From: Mercurialis annua
Lineage: Eukaryota; Streptophyta; Magnoliopsida; Malpighiales; Euphorbiaceae
Assembly: GCF_937616625.2 (NCBI RefSeq)
Contig: NC_065573.1
Span: 9,935,001-9,999,000, forward strand
Length of the DNA stretch: 64,000 bases
Direction: 5' to 3'
Shown: piece after piece, positions 45,701 through 59,200 of the stretch
Numbering within the stretch: position 1 is the first letter of the stretch
Layout: each line of letters starts with the position of its first letter
Notes under the pieces: model-generated
What the model saw: only the letters and a program-made list of their open reading frames with translations
What the model was told of the DNA's origin: nothing
Database searches by the model: none
Made by a program: the position numbers and the translations under genes

Positions 45701-48700
45701 TCTTTAACTCGTCGTTCCGATTACTTAAGCATGGTTAAGTTATATTATGCAAAGTGTGCGTGAAAAGTGACGCTAGATCAGTATGTCGCATCTCAAGTCT
45801 CTTTACTTCGTCGTTTTGATTACCATGCTTATGCCGCGTCTCAAGTCTCTTTAACGCGTCGTTTTGATTACCATGCTTATGCCGCGTCTCAAGTCTCTAA
45901 AGCGTCGCTCTGATTACCTAATTATGGTTAGGTTATATTGCGCAAAGTGTGCGTGAAAAGTGACGCTAGATTAGTATGTCGCGTCATAAGTCTCTTTAAG
46001 GCGTTGTTACAATTACCTAACCATGGTTAAGTTATATTACGCGAAAAAAAAGTGACGCTAGATTAGTATGGCGCGTCTCAAGTCTCTTTAACGCATCGTT
46101 TCGATTACCATGCTTATGTCACGTTACAAGTCTCTCTAACAACTCGTTCCGATTACCAAAGCCTGTTTAGGTTATATTACGCAAAGTGTGGGTGAAAATT
46201 GACAATAAATTAGTATGTCGCATCTAATGTCTCTTTAACGCGTCGTTCCGATTACCTAAGTATGGTTAGGTTATTGTACACAATGTGTGTGTGAAAAGTG
46301 ACGCTAGAATAGTATGTCGCTTCTCAAGTCTCTTTAACGCGTCATTCCGATTACCTAAGAATGGATAGGTTATTTTACGCAAAGTGTGTGTGAAAAGTGA
46401 CGCTAGATTAGTATGTCGCATCACAAGTCCCTTTAACGCATTGTTACAATTACCTAAGCATGGTTAAGTCATATTAGGCAAATTGTGCATTAAAAGTGAC
46501 ACTAGATTAGTATGGCGCGCCTCAAGTCTCTTTAACGCATCGTTTCGATTACCTATGCATGGTTAGGTTATTTTACGCAAAGTGTGCGTGAAAAGTGACG
46601 CTAGATCAGTATGTTGCATCTTAAGTCTCTTTAATGCATCGTTCCGATTACCTAAGCCTAGGTAGGTTATTTTACGCAAAGTGTGCGTGAAAAGTGACGC
46701 TACTTTAGTATGTTGCGACTCAAGTCTTTTTAACGCTTCGTTCCGATTACCGAAGCATGGTTAAGTTATATTACGCAAAGAGCGCGTGAATAGTGACTCT
46801 AGATTACCCAAGAATGGTTAGATTATATTACACAAAGTGTGCGAGAAAAGTAAGGCTAGATTAGTATGTTGTATCTCAAGTCTCTAAAACGCGTCGTTCC
46901 GATTACCTAAGCTCTAACTCAATTACATATGTATTATTTATATTACGCATGGTGTGCGTGAAAAGTGACGCTAGATTAGTATGTTGCGTCTCAAGGCTTT
47001 TTAATGCGTCGTTGAGATTACCTAAGCATGGTTATGTTATATTATGCAAAGTATAGGTCTAAAGTGACGCTAGATTAGTATGTCGTGTCTCAAGTCTCTT
47101 TAACGCGTCGTTTCGATTATCATGCTTATGTCGCATCACAAGTCTCTCAAACACGTCGTTCCGATTACCTAAGCATGGTTAGGTTAATATTACGCAAGGT
47201 GCGTGAAAAGAAACAATAGATTAGTAAGTCGTGTCTGAAGTCTCTTTAACGCGTTCCGATTACCTAAGCATGGTTAGGTTATATTACGAAAAGTGTGAGT
47301 GAAAAGTGACAATCGATTAGTATGTCGCGTCTCAAGTCTATTTAATGCGTAGTTCCGATTACCTATGCATGGTTAGGTTATATCATGAAATTTGTGCGTG
47401 AAAACTGACGCTAGATTTGTATGTTGTGCTCAATTCTCTTTATCGCGTTGTTCCGATTATCAGAGCATGATTATGTTATAATAAACATAGCGTGCTTGAA
47501 AAGTGACGCTAGATAAGCATGGTTAGGTTATATTACGCAAAGTGTGCGTGAAACGTGACGCTAGATAAGTATGTCGCATTCTCTTTAACGCGTCGTTCTG
47601 ATTACCTAAGCATGGTTAGATTATATTGCGCAAAGAGTGTGTGAAAAGTGACGCTAGATTAGTATGTCGCGTCTCAAGTCTCTTGAACGCGTCGTTCTGA
47701 TTACCCAATAATAGTTAGGTTATACTACGCAAAGTGTGCGAGAAAAGTAACACTATTAGTATGTCACATCTCAAGTCTCTTTAACGCGTCGTTCCGATAA
47801 GCTAAGCATGGTTAGGTTATATTACACAAGGTGTGCGTGAAAAGTGACTTTCGATTAGTATGTCGCGTCTCAAGGCTCTTTAATGCGTCGTTTCGATTAC
47901 CTAAGCATAGTTAGGTTATATTACGCAAAGAGTGTGTGAAAAGTGACGCAGGATTAGTATGTCGCGTCTTAACGCGTCGTTCCGATTACCCAAGAATGGT
48001 TAGGTTATATTACGTAAAGTGTGCGAGAAAAGTTGAGATAGCTTAGCATGTCGCGTCTCAAGTCTCTTTAACGCGTCGTTCCGATTACCTAAGCATGGTT
48101 AGCCTATATTACAAAAAGTGTGCGTGAAAAAGCAACAATAATGTATTTCGCATCTCAAGTCTCTTTAATGCGTCGTTCCTATTACCTAAGCATGGTTAGG
48201 TTACATTACGCTAACTTGCGTGAAAAGTGATGCTAGCTTAGTATGGCGCGTCTCAAGTCTCTTAAACGCGTTTTTTCAATTACCATGCTTATGTCGCATC
48301 ACAAGTCTCTCTAACGAGTCGTTACAATTACCTAAGCATGGTTAGGTTATATTACGCAAAGTGTGCATAAAAAGTGACGCTAAATTAGTATGGCGCATCT
48401 CAAGTCTCTTTAATGCGTCGCTTCGATTACCATGCTTATTTCGCGTAACTAGTCTCTCTAACACGTCGTTCCGATTACCTAAGCATGGTTAAGTTATATT
48501 ACACAATGAGTGCTTGAAGAGTGACGCTAAATTAGTATGTCCCGTCTCAATTCCCTTTAACGCGTTGTTCAAATTACCTAAGCATGGTTAGGTTATATTA
48601 CGCAAAGCGTGCGTGAAAAGTGACTCTAGATTAGTATGTCGCGTTCTCAAGTCTGTTTATCACGTCGTTCCGATTACCTATGCATGGTTAGGTTATATTG

Positions 48701-49700
48701 CGCAAAGTGTTCGTGAAAAGTGATGCTAGATAAGTATGTCGCATTCTATTTAACGCGTTGTTCCGATTACCTATGCATGGTTAGGTTATATTACGCAAAG
48801 AGTTCGTGAAAAGTGACTCTAGATTAGTATGTCGCGTCTAAAGTTTCTTTCACGCGTCGTTCCGATTACCCAAGAATGGTTAGGTTATATTATGCAAAGT
48901 TTGCGAGAAAAGTAAGGCTAGATTAGTATGTTGTGTCTCAAGTCTCTTTAACGCGTCGTTCCGATTACCTAAGCATGGTTAGGTTATATTGTGCAAGGTG
49001 TGCCTGAAAAGTGTCGCTCTCAAGGCTCTTTTATGCGTCGTTCTGATTACCTAAACATGGTTAGGTTATATATTATGCAAAGTATAGGTCAAAAGTGACA
49101 CTAGATTAGTATGTCACGTCTCAAGTTTCTTTAACGCGTCATTTCGATTACCATGCTTATGTCGCGTCACAAGTCTCTCTAACGCGTCGTTCCAATTACC
49201 TAAGTATGGTTAGGTTATATTACGCAAGGTGTGCGTGAAAAGTAACAATAGATTATTAGTATGTCGTATCTCAAGTCTCATTAACGCGTCGTTCCGATTA
49301 CCTAAGCATGGTTAGGTTATATTACGAATGCGTGAAAAGTGACAATATATTAGTATGCCGCGTCTCAAGTCTATTTAACGCGTCGTTCTAATTACCTATG
49401 CATGGTTAGGTTATATTATGAAAAGTGTGCGTGAAAACTGTTGCTAGATTAGTATGTCGCGTCTCAAGTCTCTTTATTGCGTTGGTTCGATTATCTAAGC
49501 ATGGTTAGGTTATAATAAACAAAGCGTGCATGAAAAGTGACGCTAGATTAGTATGTCGCGTCTCAAGTCTCTTTAACGCGTCGTTCCGATTACCAAAGCA
49601 TGGTTAGGTTATACTACGCAAAGTGTGCGTGAAAAGTGACGCTAGATTAGTATGTTGCTCTAAAGTCTCTTTAGCGCGTCGTTCTGATTGCCGATTACCT
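42750..49700 (+). repeat. Satellite array block 6, plus orientation
   Basis: Plus-strand full monomers and half-monomers following the composite tract, in the same variant order as 56530-63410. The 46840-49690 part shares distinctive variants, in opposite orientation, with the 1.2-kb higher-order repeats at the left (AAGGCTAGATTAGTATGTTG, the TAACTCAATTAC replacement near 46915, GCAGGATTAGTATG near 47948, and the TTATAATAAACA type near 47475). No genes or foreign DNA are seen. Confidence 0.93.
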
Positions 49701-49918
49701 AACCATGCATAGTAATCGAAATGACGCGTTAAAGAGACTTCAGACAAAACATACTAATCTAGCGTCACTTTTTACGCACACTTTGCGTAATATAACCTAA
49801 CCATGCTTAGGTAATCGGAACGACGCGTTAAATAGACATTAGACGCGACATACTAATCTAGTGTCACTTTTTACGCTCGCTTTGCGTAATAGAACCTCAC
49901 CATGATTAGATAATCGGA
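49701..49918 (-). repeat. Inverted satellite island, about two monomers
   Basis: About 218 bp of minus-strand satellite between plus-strand blocks: AACCATGCATAGTAATCGAA, then a full minus monomer, ending AATCGGATGACGC where plus resumes. The left joint falls at ACCTAA, shared by plus GATTACCTAAGC and minus ATAACCTAACC. The right joint falls at TGACGC, shared by minus GGAATGACGCG and plus AGTGACGCTAG. It lies exactly between superblock copies B and C. Confidence 0.88.
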
Positions 49919-50609
49919 TGACGCTAGATTAGTATGTTTCGTCTCAAGTCTCTTTAACGCGTCGTTTCGCTTACCATACTTATCTCGCGTCACAAGTCTC
50001 TTTAACGCGTCTTTCCGATTACCTAAGCATGGTTAGGTTATATTAAGCAAAGCGTGCGTGAAAAGTGACGTTAGATTAGTATGTCGCATCTCAAGTCTCT
50101 CTAATACGTCGTTCCGATTTCCTAAGCATTGTTAGGTTATATTACGCAAAGTGTGTGTGAAAAGTGACACTAGATTAGTATGTCTCGTCTCAAGTCTCCA
50201 TACGCGTCGTTTCGATTTCCTAAGCATGGTTATGTTACATTACGCAAAGTGTGCGTAAAAGGTGACGCTATATTAATATTGCGCGTCTCAAGTCTCCATA
50301 CCCGTCGTTCTGATTACCTAAGCATGGTTAGGTTATATGAGGCAAAGTGTGCGTGAAAAATGACAATAGATTAGTATGTCGCGTCTTAAGTCTATTTAAT
50401 ACGTCGTTTCAATTAATTAAGCATGGTTAGGTTATATTACGCACAGTGTACGTGAAAAATGACAATAGATTAGTATGTCGTGTCTTTAGTCTATCTAACT
50501 TGTCATTCTGATTACCTAAGCATTGTGAAAAGCGACGCTAGATTAGTATGTCGCGTCTCAATTCTCTTTATTGCGTTGTTCCGATTACCTAAAGCATGGT
50601 TAGGTTATA

Positions 50610-50942
50610 CTCCCTCCGTCCCGTAAAGATAGAAAAAGTAGCTACTTTTTTTGTCCCACAAAGATAGAAAAAGTAGTGTTAGTTAACTATAAAATTATTA
50701 AAATACCCTTATATCAACATTAATTGATTTAAAGTTTCAATGTATGGTTTTTATGCATCTAAAATTCTATTGGCTAATATTTATATAGGGGCTTTGGGTT
50801 GTGTGAATCACTAATTTATTATGATTTACTTCAAGAAATTAAAAAGACAGTTTAGGAAAATTATCACAAATTTCCTATAATTAACTACTTTCTTAATTCT
50901 TGTGAAATAACTACTTTTTCTATCTTTACGGGGCGGAGGGAG
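50610..50942. mobile_element. Stowaway-like MITE, copy 2
   Basis: 333 bp, flanked by TA (50608-50609 and 50943-50944), at the same satellite position as copy 1 (GGTTATA left, TATTACACAAA right). I count five substitutions and no indels against copy 1 (for example TGATTTAAAG for TGAATTAAAG, and TAGGGGC for TAGTGGC). It is a duplicate inherited with the superblock, not an independent insertion. Confidence 0.93.
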
Positions 50943-53900
50943 TATTACACAAACCGTGCGTGAAAAGTAAGGATAGATTAGTATTTCGCGTCTCAAGTCT
51001 CTTTAAAGCGTCGTTCTGATTATCTAAGCATGGTTAGGTTATATTATGCAAAGTGTACGTGAAAAGTGACACTAGATTAGTATGTCGCGTCTAAAGTCAC
51101 TTTAACGCGTCGTTCTGATTACCTAAGCGTGGTTAGGTTATATAACACAAAGTGTGCGTAAAAAGTGACGCTAGATTAGTATGGCCCGTCTCGAGTCTTT
51201 TTATCGCGTCGTTTCGATTACCATGCTTATGTCGAGTCACAAGTCTTTCAAACGCGTCGTTAAAGTGTGCGTGAAAAATGACAATAGATTAGTATATCGC
51301 GTCTCAAGTCTATTTAACGCGTCGTTCCTATTACCTAAGCATGGTTAGGTTATATTACGAGTGTACGTGAAAAGTGACGCTAGATTAGTATGTCGCGTCT
51401 CAAGGCTCTCTAACGCGTCGTTCTGATTACCTAAGCATGGTTAGGTTATATTACGCAAAGTGTGCATGAAAAGTGACGCTAGATTAGTATGTCGCGTCTC
51501 AATTCTCTTTGTCGCGTTGTTCCGATTACCTAAGCATGGTTAGGTTATTACACAAAGCGTGCATGAAAAGTAACGCTAGGTTAGTATGTCGTGTCTCAAG
51601 TCTCTTTAACGTGTCGATTCGATTACCATGCTTATGTCGCGTCACAAGTCTCTCAACGCGTCGTTCCGATTACCTAAGCATGGTTAGGTTATATTACGAA
51701 AATTGCGCGTGATAAGTGAAAATAGATTAGTATGTCACTTCTCAAGTCTCTTTAACGCGTTGTTCCTATTTCCTAAGCATAGTTAGATTGTATTACGCAA
51801 AGAGTGCATGAATAGTGACGCTAGATTAGTATGTCGCGTCTGAAGTCTTTTTAAGGCGTCGCTCCGATTACCTAAGCATGGTTAGGTTATATTACGTAAA
51901 GTGTGAGTACAAAGTATTGCTATAATAGTATGGCGCGTCTCAAGTGACTTTAACGCGTCGTTCCAATTACCTAAGCATGGTTAGGTTATATTACGGAAAG
52001 TGTGCGTAAAAAGTGACGCTAGATTAGTATGTCGCGTCACAAGTCTCTCTAACGCGTCGTTCAAATTACCTAAGCATGGTTATATTATATTACGCAAAGT
52101 GTGCGTGAAAAGTGATGCTAGATTAGTATGTCACGTCTCAATTCTCTTTAACGCGTCGTTCCGAATACCATGCTTATGTTGCGTCACAAGTCTCTTAATA
52201 TGTCGTTCGATTACCTAAGCAGTGTTTGATTATATTACGCAAAGTGTGCGTGAAAAGTTACAATAGATTAGTATGTCGCGTCTCAAGTCTCTTTAACGCG
52301 CTGTTTCGATTACCATGCTTATGTCGCGTCACAAGTCTCTTTAACACGTCGTTCCGGTTACCAAATCACGGTTAGGTTATATTACGCAATGTGTGCGTAA
52401 AAAGTGACGCTAGATTAGTATGGCACGTCTCAAGTCTCTTTAACGCGTCGTTTCTATTACCATGCTTATGTCACGTTACCAGTCTCTTTAACACGTCATT
52501 CTGATTACCAAAGAATGGTTAGGTTATATTACGCAAAGTGTGCGTGAAAAGTTACAATGGATTAGTATGTCGTGTCTCAAGTCTTTATAACGCCTCTTTC
52601 CGATTACCTAAGCACGGTTAGGTTATTTTACGTAAAGTGTGCGTGAAAAGTGACGCTAGATTAGTATGTCACGTCTCAATTCTCTTTAACGCGTCGTTCC
52701 GAATACCATGCTTATGTTGCGTCACAAGTCTCTTAATATGTCGTTCAGTTTACCAAAGCATGGTTAGATAATATTACGCAATATGTGCGCAAAACGTGAC
52801 ACTAGATTAGTATGGCGCGTCTCAAGTCTCTTTAACGCGTCGTTTCGATTACCATACTTATGTTACGTTACAAGTCTCTTTAACACGTCCTTCCGATTAC
52901 CAAAGAATGGTTAGGTTATATTACGCAAAGTGTGCGTGAAAAGTTACAATGGATTAGTATGTCGCGTCTCAAGTCTTTATAACGCCTCTTTACGATTACC
53001 TTAGCATGGTTAGGTTATTTTACGTAAAGTGTGCGTGAAAAGTGACGCTAGATTAGTATGTCGCGTCTCAAGTCTCTTTAATGCGTCGTTCCGATTAAAT
53101 AAGTATGGTTAGGTTATATTACGCAAAGTGTGCGTAAAAAGTGACGCTAGATTAGTATGGCGCATTTCAAGTCGTTTCGATTACCATGCTTATGTCGCGT
53201 CACTAGTGTCTCTAACGCGTCGTTCTGATTACCTAAGCATGGTTGGTTATATTACGCAAAGTGTGCTTGAAAAGTGACAATAGATTAGTATGTCGCGTCT
53301 TATGTCTCTTTAACGCGTCATTCCGATTACATAAGCATAGTTAGGTTATTTTACGCAAAGTGTGCATGAAAAGTGACGCTAGATTAGTATGTCGCGTCTC
53401 AAGTCGCTTTAACGCGTATTCCGATTACTTAAGCATGGTTAGGTTATAATACGCAAAGTGTGCATGAAAAGTGACGCTAGATTAGCATGTCGCGACTCAA
53501 GTCTCTTTAACGCGTCGTTCCGATTACCAAAGCATGGTTAGGTTATATTACGCAAAGTGTGCGTGAAAAGTAACGTTAGATTAGTATGGCGCGTCCTATG
53601 TCTCTTTAATGCGTCGTTCCGATTACCTAAGCATGGTTAGGTTATACTACGCAAAGTGTGCGTGAAAAGTGACACTAGATTAGTATGTCACGTCGCAAGT
53701 CTATTTAATGTGTCGTTCCGATTACCTAAGCATGGTTAGGTTATTTTACACAAAGTATGCTTGAAAAGTGACGCAAGATTAGTATGTCGGGTCTAAAGTC
53801 TCTTTAACGCGTCGTTCCGATTACCTAAGCATGGTTATGTTATATTACGCCAAGTGCGCGTTAAAAGAGTCGCTAGATTAGTATGTCACGTCACAAGTCT

Positions 53901-56277
53901 CTTTAACGAGTCGTTATGATTACATATGCATGGTTAAGTTATACTACCAAAAGTGTGCGTAAAAAGTGACGCTAGATTAGTATGACGCGTCGAAGTTATT
54001 TTAACGTGTCGTTCTGCGTAAAAAGTGACGCTAGATTAGTATGGCACGTCATCGTTCCGATTACCAATGCATGTTTAGGTTAACGCAAAGTGTGCGTGAA
54101 AATTGACAATAAATTAGTATGTCGCGTCTCAAGTCTTTTTAACGCGTCGTTTCGATTACCTAAGTATGGTTAGGTTATTGTACACAAAGTGAGCGTGAAA
54201 AGTGTCGCTAGATTAGCATGTCGCGTCTCAAGTCTCTTTAACGCGTCATTCCGATTACCTAAGAATGGTTAGGTTATCCTACGCAAAGTGTGCGTGAAAA
54301 GTGACGCTAGATTAGTATGTCGCGTCTCAAGTCTCTTTAACGCGTCGTTCCGATTACCTAAGCATGGTTATGTTATATTACGCCAAGTGCGAGTTTAAAG
54401 TGTCGCTAGATTAGTATGTCGCATCACAAGTCCCTTTAACGCGTTGTTACAATTACCTAAGCATGGTTAAGTTATATTACGCAAAGTGTGTTTAAAAAGT
54501 GACGCTATATTAGTATGGCGCGCCTCAAGTCTCTTTAACGCATCGTTTCAATTACCCAAGCATGGTTAGGTTATTTTATGCAAAGTGTGCGTGAAAAGTG
54601 ACGCTAGATTAGTATGTTGCATCTTAAGTCTCTTTAACGCGTCGTTCCGATTACCTATGCATGGGTAGGTTATTTTACGTAAAGTGTGCGTGAAAAGTGA
54701 CGTTTGATTAGTATGTTGCGTCTCAAGTCTCTTTAACGCGTCGTACCGATTACCTAAGCATGGCTAGGTTATATTACGCAAAGAGTGTGTGAATAGTGAC
54801 TCTAGATTAGTATGGCGCGTTTCGAGTCTCTTTAACGCATCGTTTCGATTACCATGCTTATGTTGCTTAACAAGTGTGTCTGACGCGTCATTCTGATTAC
54901 CAAAGCATGGTTAGGTTATATTATGCAGAGTGTGCGTGAAAAGTGACAATAAATTAGTATGTCGTGCCTCAAGTCTCTTTAACACGTCGTTTCGATTACC
55001 TAAGCATGGATATGTTATATTACGCTAAGTGCGCATTAAAAGTGTTGCCAGATTAGTATGTCACGTCACAAGTCTCTTTAACGCGTTGTTACGATTACAT
55101 AAGCACGGTTAGGTTATATTACGCAAAGTTTGTGTAAAAAGTGAAGCTAGATTAGTATGTCGTGTCTCAAGTCTCTTTAACGCGTCGTTTCGATTACCAT
55201 GCTTATGTTACATTACGAGTCTCTCTAACATGTCGTCTGATTACCTAAGCATGGTTAGGTTATATTACGCAAAGTGTGCTTGATATGTGACAATAATTTA
55301 GTATTTCGCGTCTCAAGTCTCTTTAACGCGTTGTTACAATTATCTAATCATTGTTAGGTATTTTACACAAATTGTGCGTGAAAAGTGACGCTAGATTAGT
55401 TTGTCGTGTCTCAAGTCTCTTTAACGCGTCATTCCGATGACCTAAGCATGGTTAGGTTATATTACGCAATGTGTGCGTGAAAACTGTCGCTAGGTTAGTA
55501 TGTCGCATCCCAAGTCTATTTAACGCGTCGTTCCGATTATCTAAACATGCTTAGGTTATATTACGCCAAAGTGTGGGTGAAAATTGAAAAGTGACGCTAG
55601 ATTAGTATTTCGCGTCTCAAGTCTCTTTAACGCGTTATTTCGATTATCTAAGCATGTTTAGATTATAATAAGCAAAGAGGGGTTAAAAAGTGACGCTAGA
55701 TTAGTATGGTGCGTTTCAAGTCTCTTTAACACGTCGTTTCGATTACCATGCTTATGCCCATCACAAGTGTCTCTAACGCGTCGTTCTAATTACCTAAGCA
55801 TGGTTAAGTTATATTACGCAAAGTGTGCGTGAAAAGTGACAATAGATTAGTATGTCACGTCTTACGTCTCTTTAACTCGTCGTTCTGATTACCTAAGCAT
55901 AAGTTATATTACGCAAAGTGTGCGTGAAAAGTGACTCTAGATAAGTATGTCGCGTCTCAAATCTCTTTAACTCGTCGTTCTGATTACCCAAGCATGGTTA
56001 AGTTATATTACGCAAAGTGTGCGTGAAAAGTGACGCTCGATTAATATGTCGCGTCTCAAGTCTCTTTAACGCGTCGTTCTGACTACCTAAGCATGGTTTC
56101 TTTTTATTACACCAAGTGCGCGTTAAAAGTGTTGCTAGATTACTATGTCGCGTCACAAGACCCATTAACGCGTTGTTACGATTACCTAAGCATGGTTAGG
56201 TTATATTACGCAAAGTATGCGTAAAAAGTGACGCTCTAGATTAGTATGGCGTGTCTCAAGTATCTTTAACGCGTTGT

Positions 56278-56280
56278 TTC
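56278..56280 (+). other. Empty CACTA target site in copy C
   Basis: The satellite reads GCGTTGTTTCGATTATCATG continuously. The TTC corresponds to the bases repeated at 41074-41076 beside the CACTA-like element in copy B. The site is unoccupied and shows no excision footprint. Confidence 0.8.
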
Positions 56281-59200
56281 GATTATCATGCTTATGAACG
56301 TCACAAGTCTCTCTAACACGTCGTTCTGATTACCAAAGCATGGTTAGGTTATATAACGCAAAGTGTGCATGAAAATTGACAATAGATTAGTATGTCACAT
56401 CTCAAGTCTTGTTAACGAGTCATTTCGATTACATATGCATGGTTAGGTCATTTTACATAAAGTGTTCGTGAAAAGTGACGCTAGATTACTATGTCGTGTC
56501 TCAAGTCTTCTTAACACGTCGTTCCGATTACCTAAGCATGGTTAAGTTATATTACGCAATGTGTGCGTGAAAACTGTTGCTAGGTTAGTATGTCGCGTCT
56601 CAAGTCTCTTTTACTCGTCGTTCCAATTACCTAAGCATGGTTAGGTTATATTACGCAAAATGTGCGTGAAAAGTGACGCTAAATTAGTATGTCGTGTCTC
56701 AAGTCTCTTTAATGCGTCGTTCCGATTACCTAAGCTTGGTTAGGTTATACTACGCAAAGCGTGCGTAAAGAGTGATGCTAGATTAGTATGGCGCGTTTCA
56801 AAAATCTTTAACGCGTCATTTTGATTACCATTCTCATGTCGCGTCACAAGTGTCTCAAACGCGTCGTTCTGATTAACTAAGAAAAGTGTGCGTGAAAAGT
56901 GACAATATATTAGTATGTCGCATCTCCAGTCGCTTTAAAGTGTCATTCTGATGACCTAGGCATGGTGAGGTTATTTTACGCAAAGTGTGCGTGAAAAGTG
57001 ACGCTAGATTGGTATGTCGCTTCTCAAGTCCTTTTAACGTGTGTTCCGATTACCTAAGCATTGTTAGGTTATATTATGCAAAGTGTGCGTGAAAAATGAC
57101 CCTAGATTAGTATATCGCGTCTCAAGTATCTTTAACACGTCGTTTCGATTACCAAAGCATGGTTATGTTATATTACGCCAAGTGCGAGTTAAAAGTATCG
57201 CTAGATTAGTATGTCGCATCACTAGAATTTTTAACGCGTTGCTACGTTACCTAAATATGGTTAAGTTATATTACACAAAGTGTGCGTAAAAAGTGTCGTT
57301 AGATTAGTATGGCACGTCTTAAGTCTCTTTAACGCACTGTTTTGATTACCATGCATATGTCACATTACAAGTCTCTCTAACACATCGTTTCGATTACCAT
57401 GCGGTTAGGTTAAATACACAAAGTGTGCGTGAAAAGCGACAATTGATTAGTATTTCGCGTCACATGTCTCTTTAACCTGCTGTTCCAATTACCTAAGCAT
57501 GGTTGGGTTATTTTACGCAAAGTGTGCGTGAAAAGTGACGCTAGATTAGTATGTCGTGTCACAAGTCTCTTTAACGCGTCGTTCCAATTACCCAAGCATG
57601 GTTTGGTTATATTATGCGATGTGTGCGTGAAAACTGTTGCTAGGTTAGTATGTCGCGTCTCAAGTCGCCTTAAAGGGTCGTTCTAATTACCTAATCATGG
57701 TTAGGTTATTTTACGCAAAGTGTGCGTAAAAAGTGACGCTAGATTAGTATGTCGTGTCTCAAGTCTCTTTAACGCGTCGTTCCGAATACCTAAGCATGGT
57801 TAGGTTATATTTCGCAAAGCGTGCGTCAAATGTGATGCTAGATCAGTATGGCGAGTTTTAAGTCTCTTTAACGCATCATTTCAATTACCGTCGTTCTCAT
57901 TACCTAAGAATGGTTAGGTTATATTACGCAAAGTGTACGTGAGAAGTGACGCTAGATTAATATGTCGCATCTCAAGTCTCTTTAATGTGTGTTTCGATTA
58001 CCTAAGCATGGTTAGGTTATATTACGTAAAGTGTGCGTGAAAAGTGACGCTAGATTAGTATGCCGCCTCCTAAGTCTCTTTCACGCGTCGTTCCGATTAT
58101 CTAAGCATGGTTAGGTTATATTACGCAACGTCTGCGTAAAAAGTGACGCTAGATTACTATAGCGCGTCTCAAGTCTCTATAACGCGTCGTTTCGATTACC
58201 ATGCTTAAGTCACTTAACAAGTGTCTTTAACGCGTCGTTCTGATTACCTTAAGTATGGTTAGTTATATTATGCAAAGTGTGCGTGAAAAGTTAAAATAGA
58301 TTAGTATGTCGTGCCTCAAGTCTCTTTAACGCGTCGTTCCGATTACCTAAGCATGGATATGTTATATTACGCCAAGTGCGCGTTAGAAGTGTCGCTAGAT
58401 TAGTATGTCGCGTCACAAGTCTCTATAACGCGTTGTTACGATTACCTAAGCATGGTTAGGTTATATTATGCAAAGTGTGTGTAAAGAGTGACGCTAGATT
58501 AGTATGTCGCGTCTCAAGTCTCTTTAACTCGTCATTACGATTATGTAACCATGGTTTGGTTATTTTGGGCAAATTGTGCATGAAAAGTGACGCTAGATTA
58601 GTATGTCACGTCTCAAGTCTCTTTAACGCGTCGTTCCGATTACCTAAGCATATTTAGGTTATATTACGCAATGTGTGCGTGAAAACTGTCGCTAGGTTAG
58701 TAAGTCGTATCTCAAGTCTATTTAACGCGTCGTTTCTGATTACCTAAGCATTGTTAGGTTTTATTACGCAAAGTGTGCGTGAAAAGTGACGCTAGATTAG
58801 TATGTCGCCTCTCAAGTCTCTTTACCGCGTCGTTCCGATTACCTAAGCTTGGTTAGGTTATATTACGCAAAGAGTGCTTAGAAAGTGACGCTAGTTTAGT
58901 ATGGCGCGTTTCAAGTCTCTTTAACATGTCATTTTGATTACCATGCTTATGTCGCGTCACAAGTGTCTCTAACGCGTCGTTCTGATTACCTATGCATGGT
59001 TAGGTCATATTACGCAAAGTGTGGTCGATAAGTGACAATAGACTAGTATGTCGTGTCTTAAGTCTCTTTAACGCGTCGTTCCGATTACCTAAGCATGGTT
59101 AGGTTATTTTACGCAAAGTGTGCGTGAAAAGTGACGCTAGATTAGTATGTTGCGTCATAAGTCTCTTTAACGCGTCGTTCTTAAGCATGGTTAGGTTATG

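Larger units (their letters stand above)
33641..49690 (+). repeat. Superblock copy B (with MITE and CACTA cluster)
   Basis: The order of monomer variants matches copy C (49921-63410). The offset is 16280 near 33661, 16244 at the MITE, and about 13800 beyond the CACTA cluster; the drop equals the roughly 2.44 kb present only in B (40038-42478). Shared landmarks include the half-monomer GCTTACCATACTTATCT near the left end, the MITE, the AAAGAGGGGTTAAAAAG variant, and the TAACTCAATTAC replacement (46911 against 60579). Both copies agree up to TTTAGCGCGTCGTTCTGATT (49670-49689 and 63390-63409). Confidence 0.9.

Noticed and set aside
50610..50942. Two independent MITE insertions
   Set aside because: Both MITEs occupy the same position in otherwise matching superblocks, with equal length and five differences, so the second was copied, not inserted separately.
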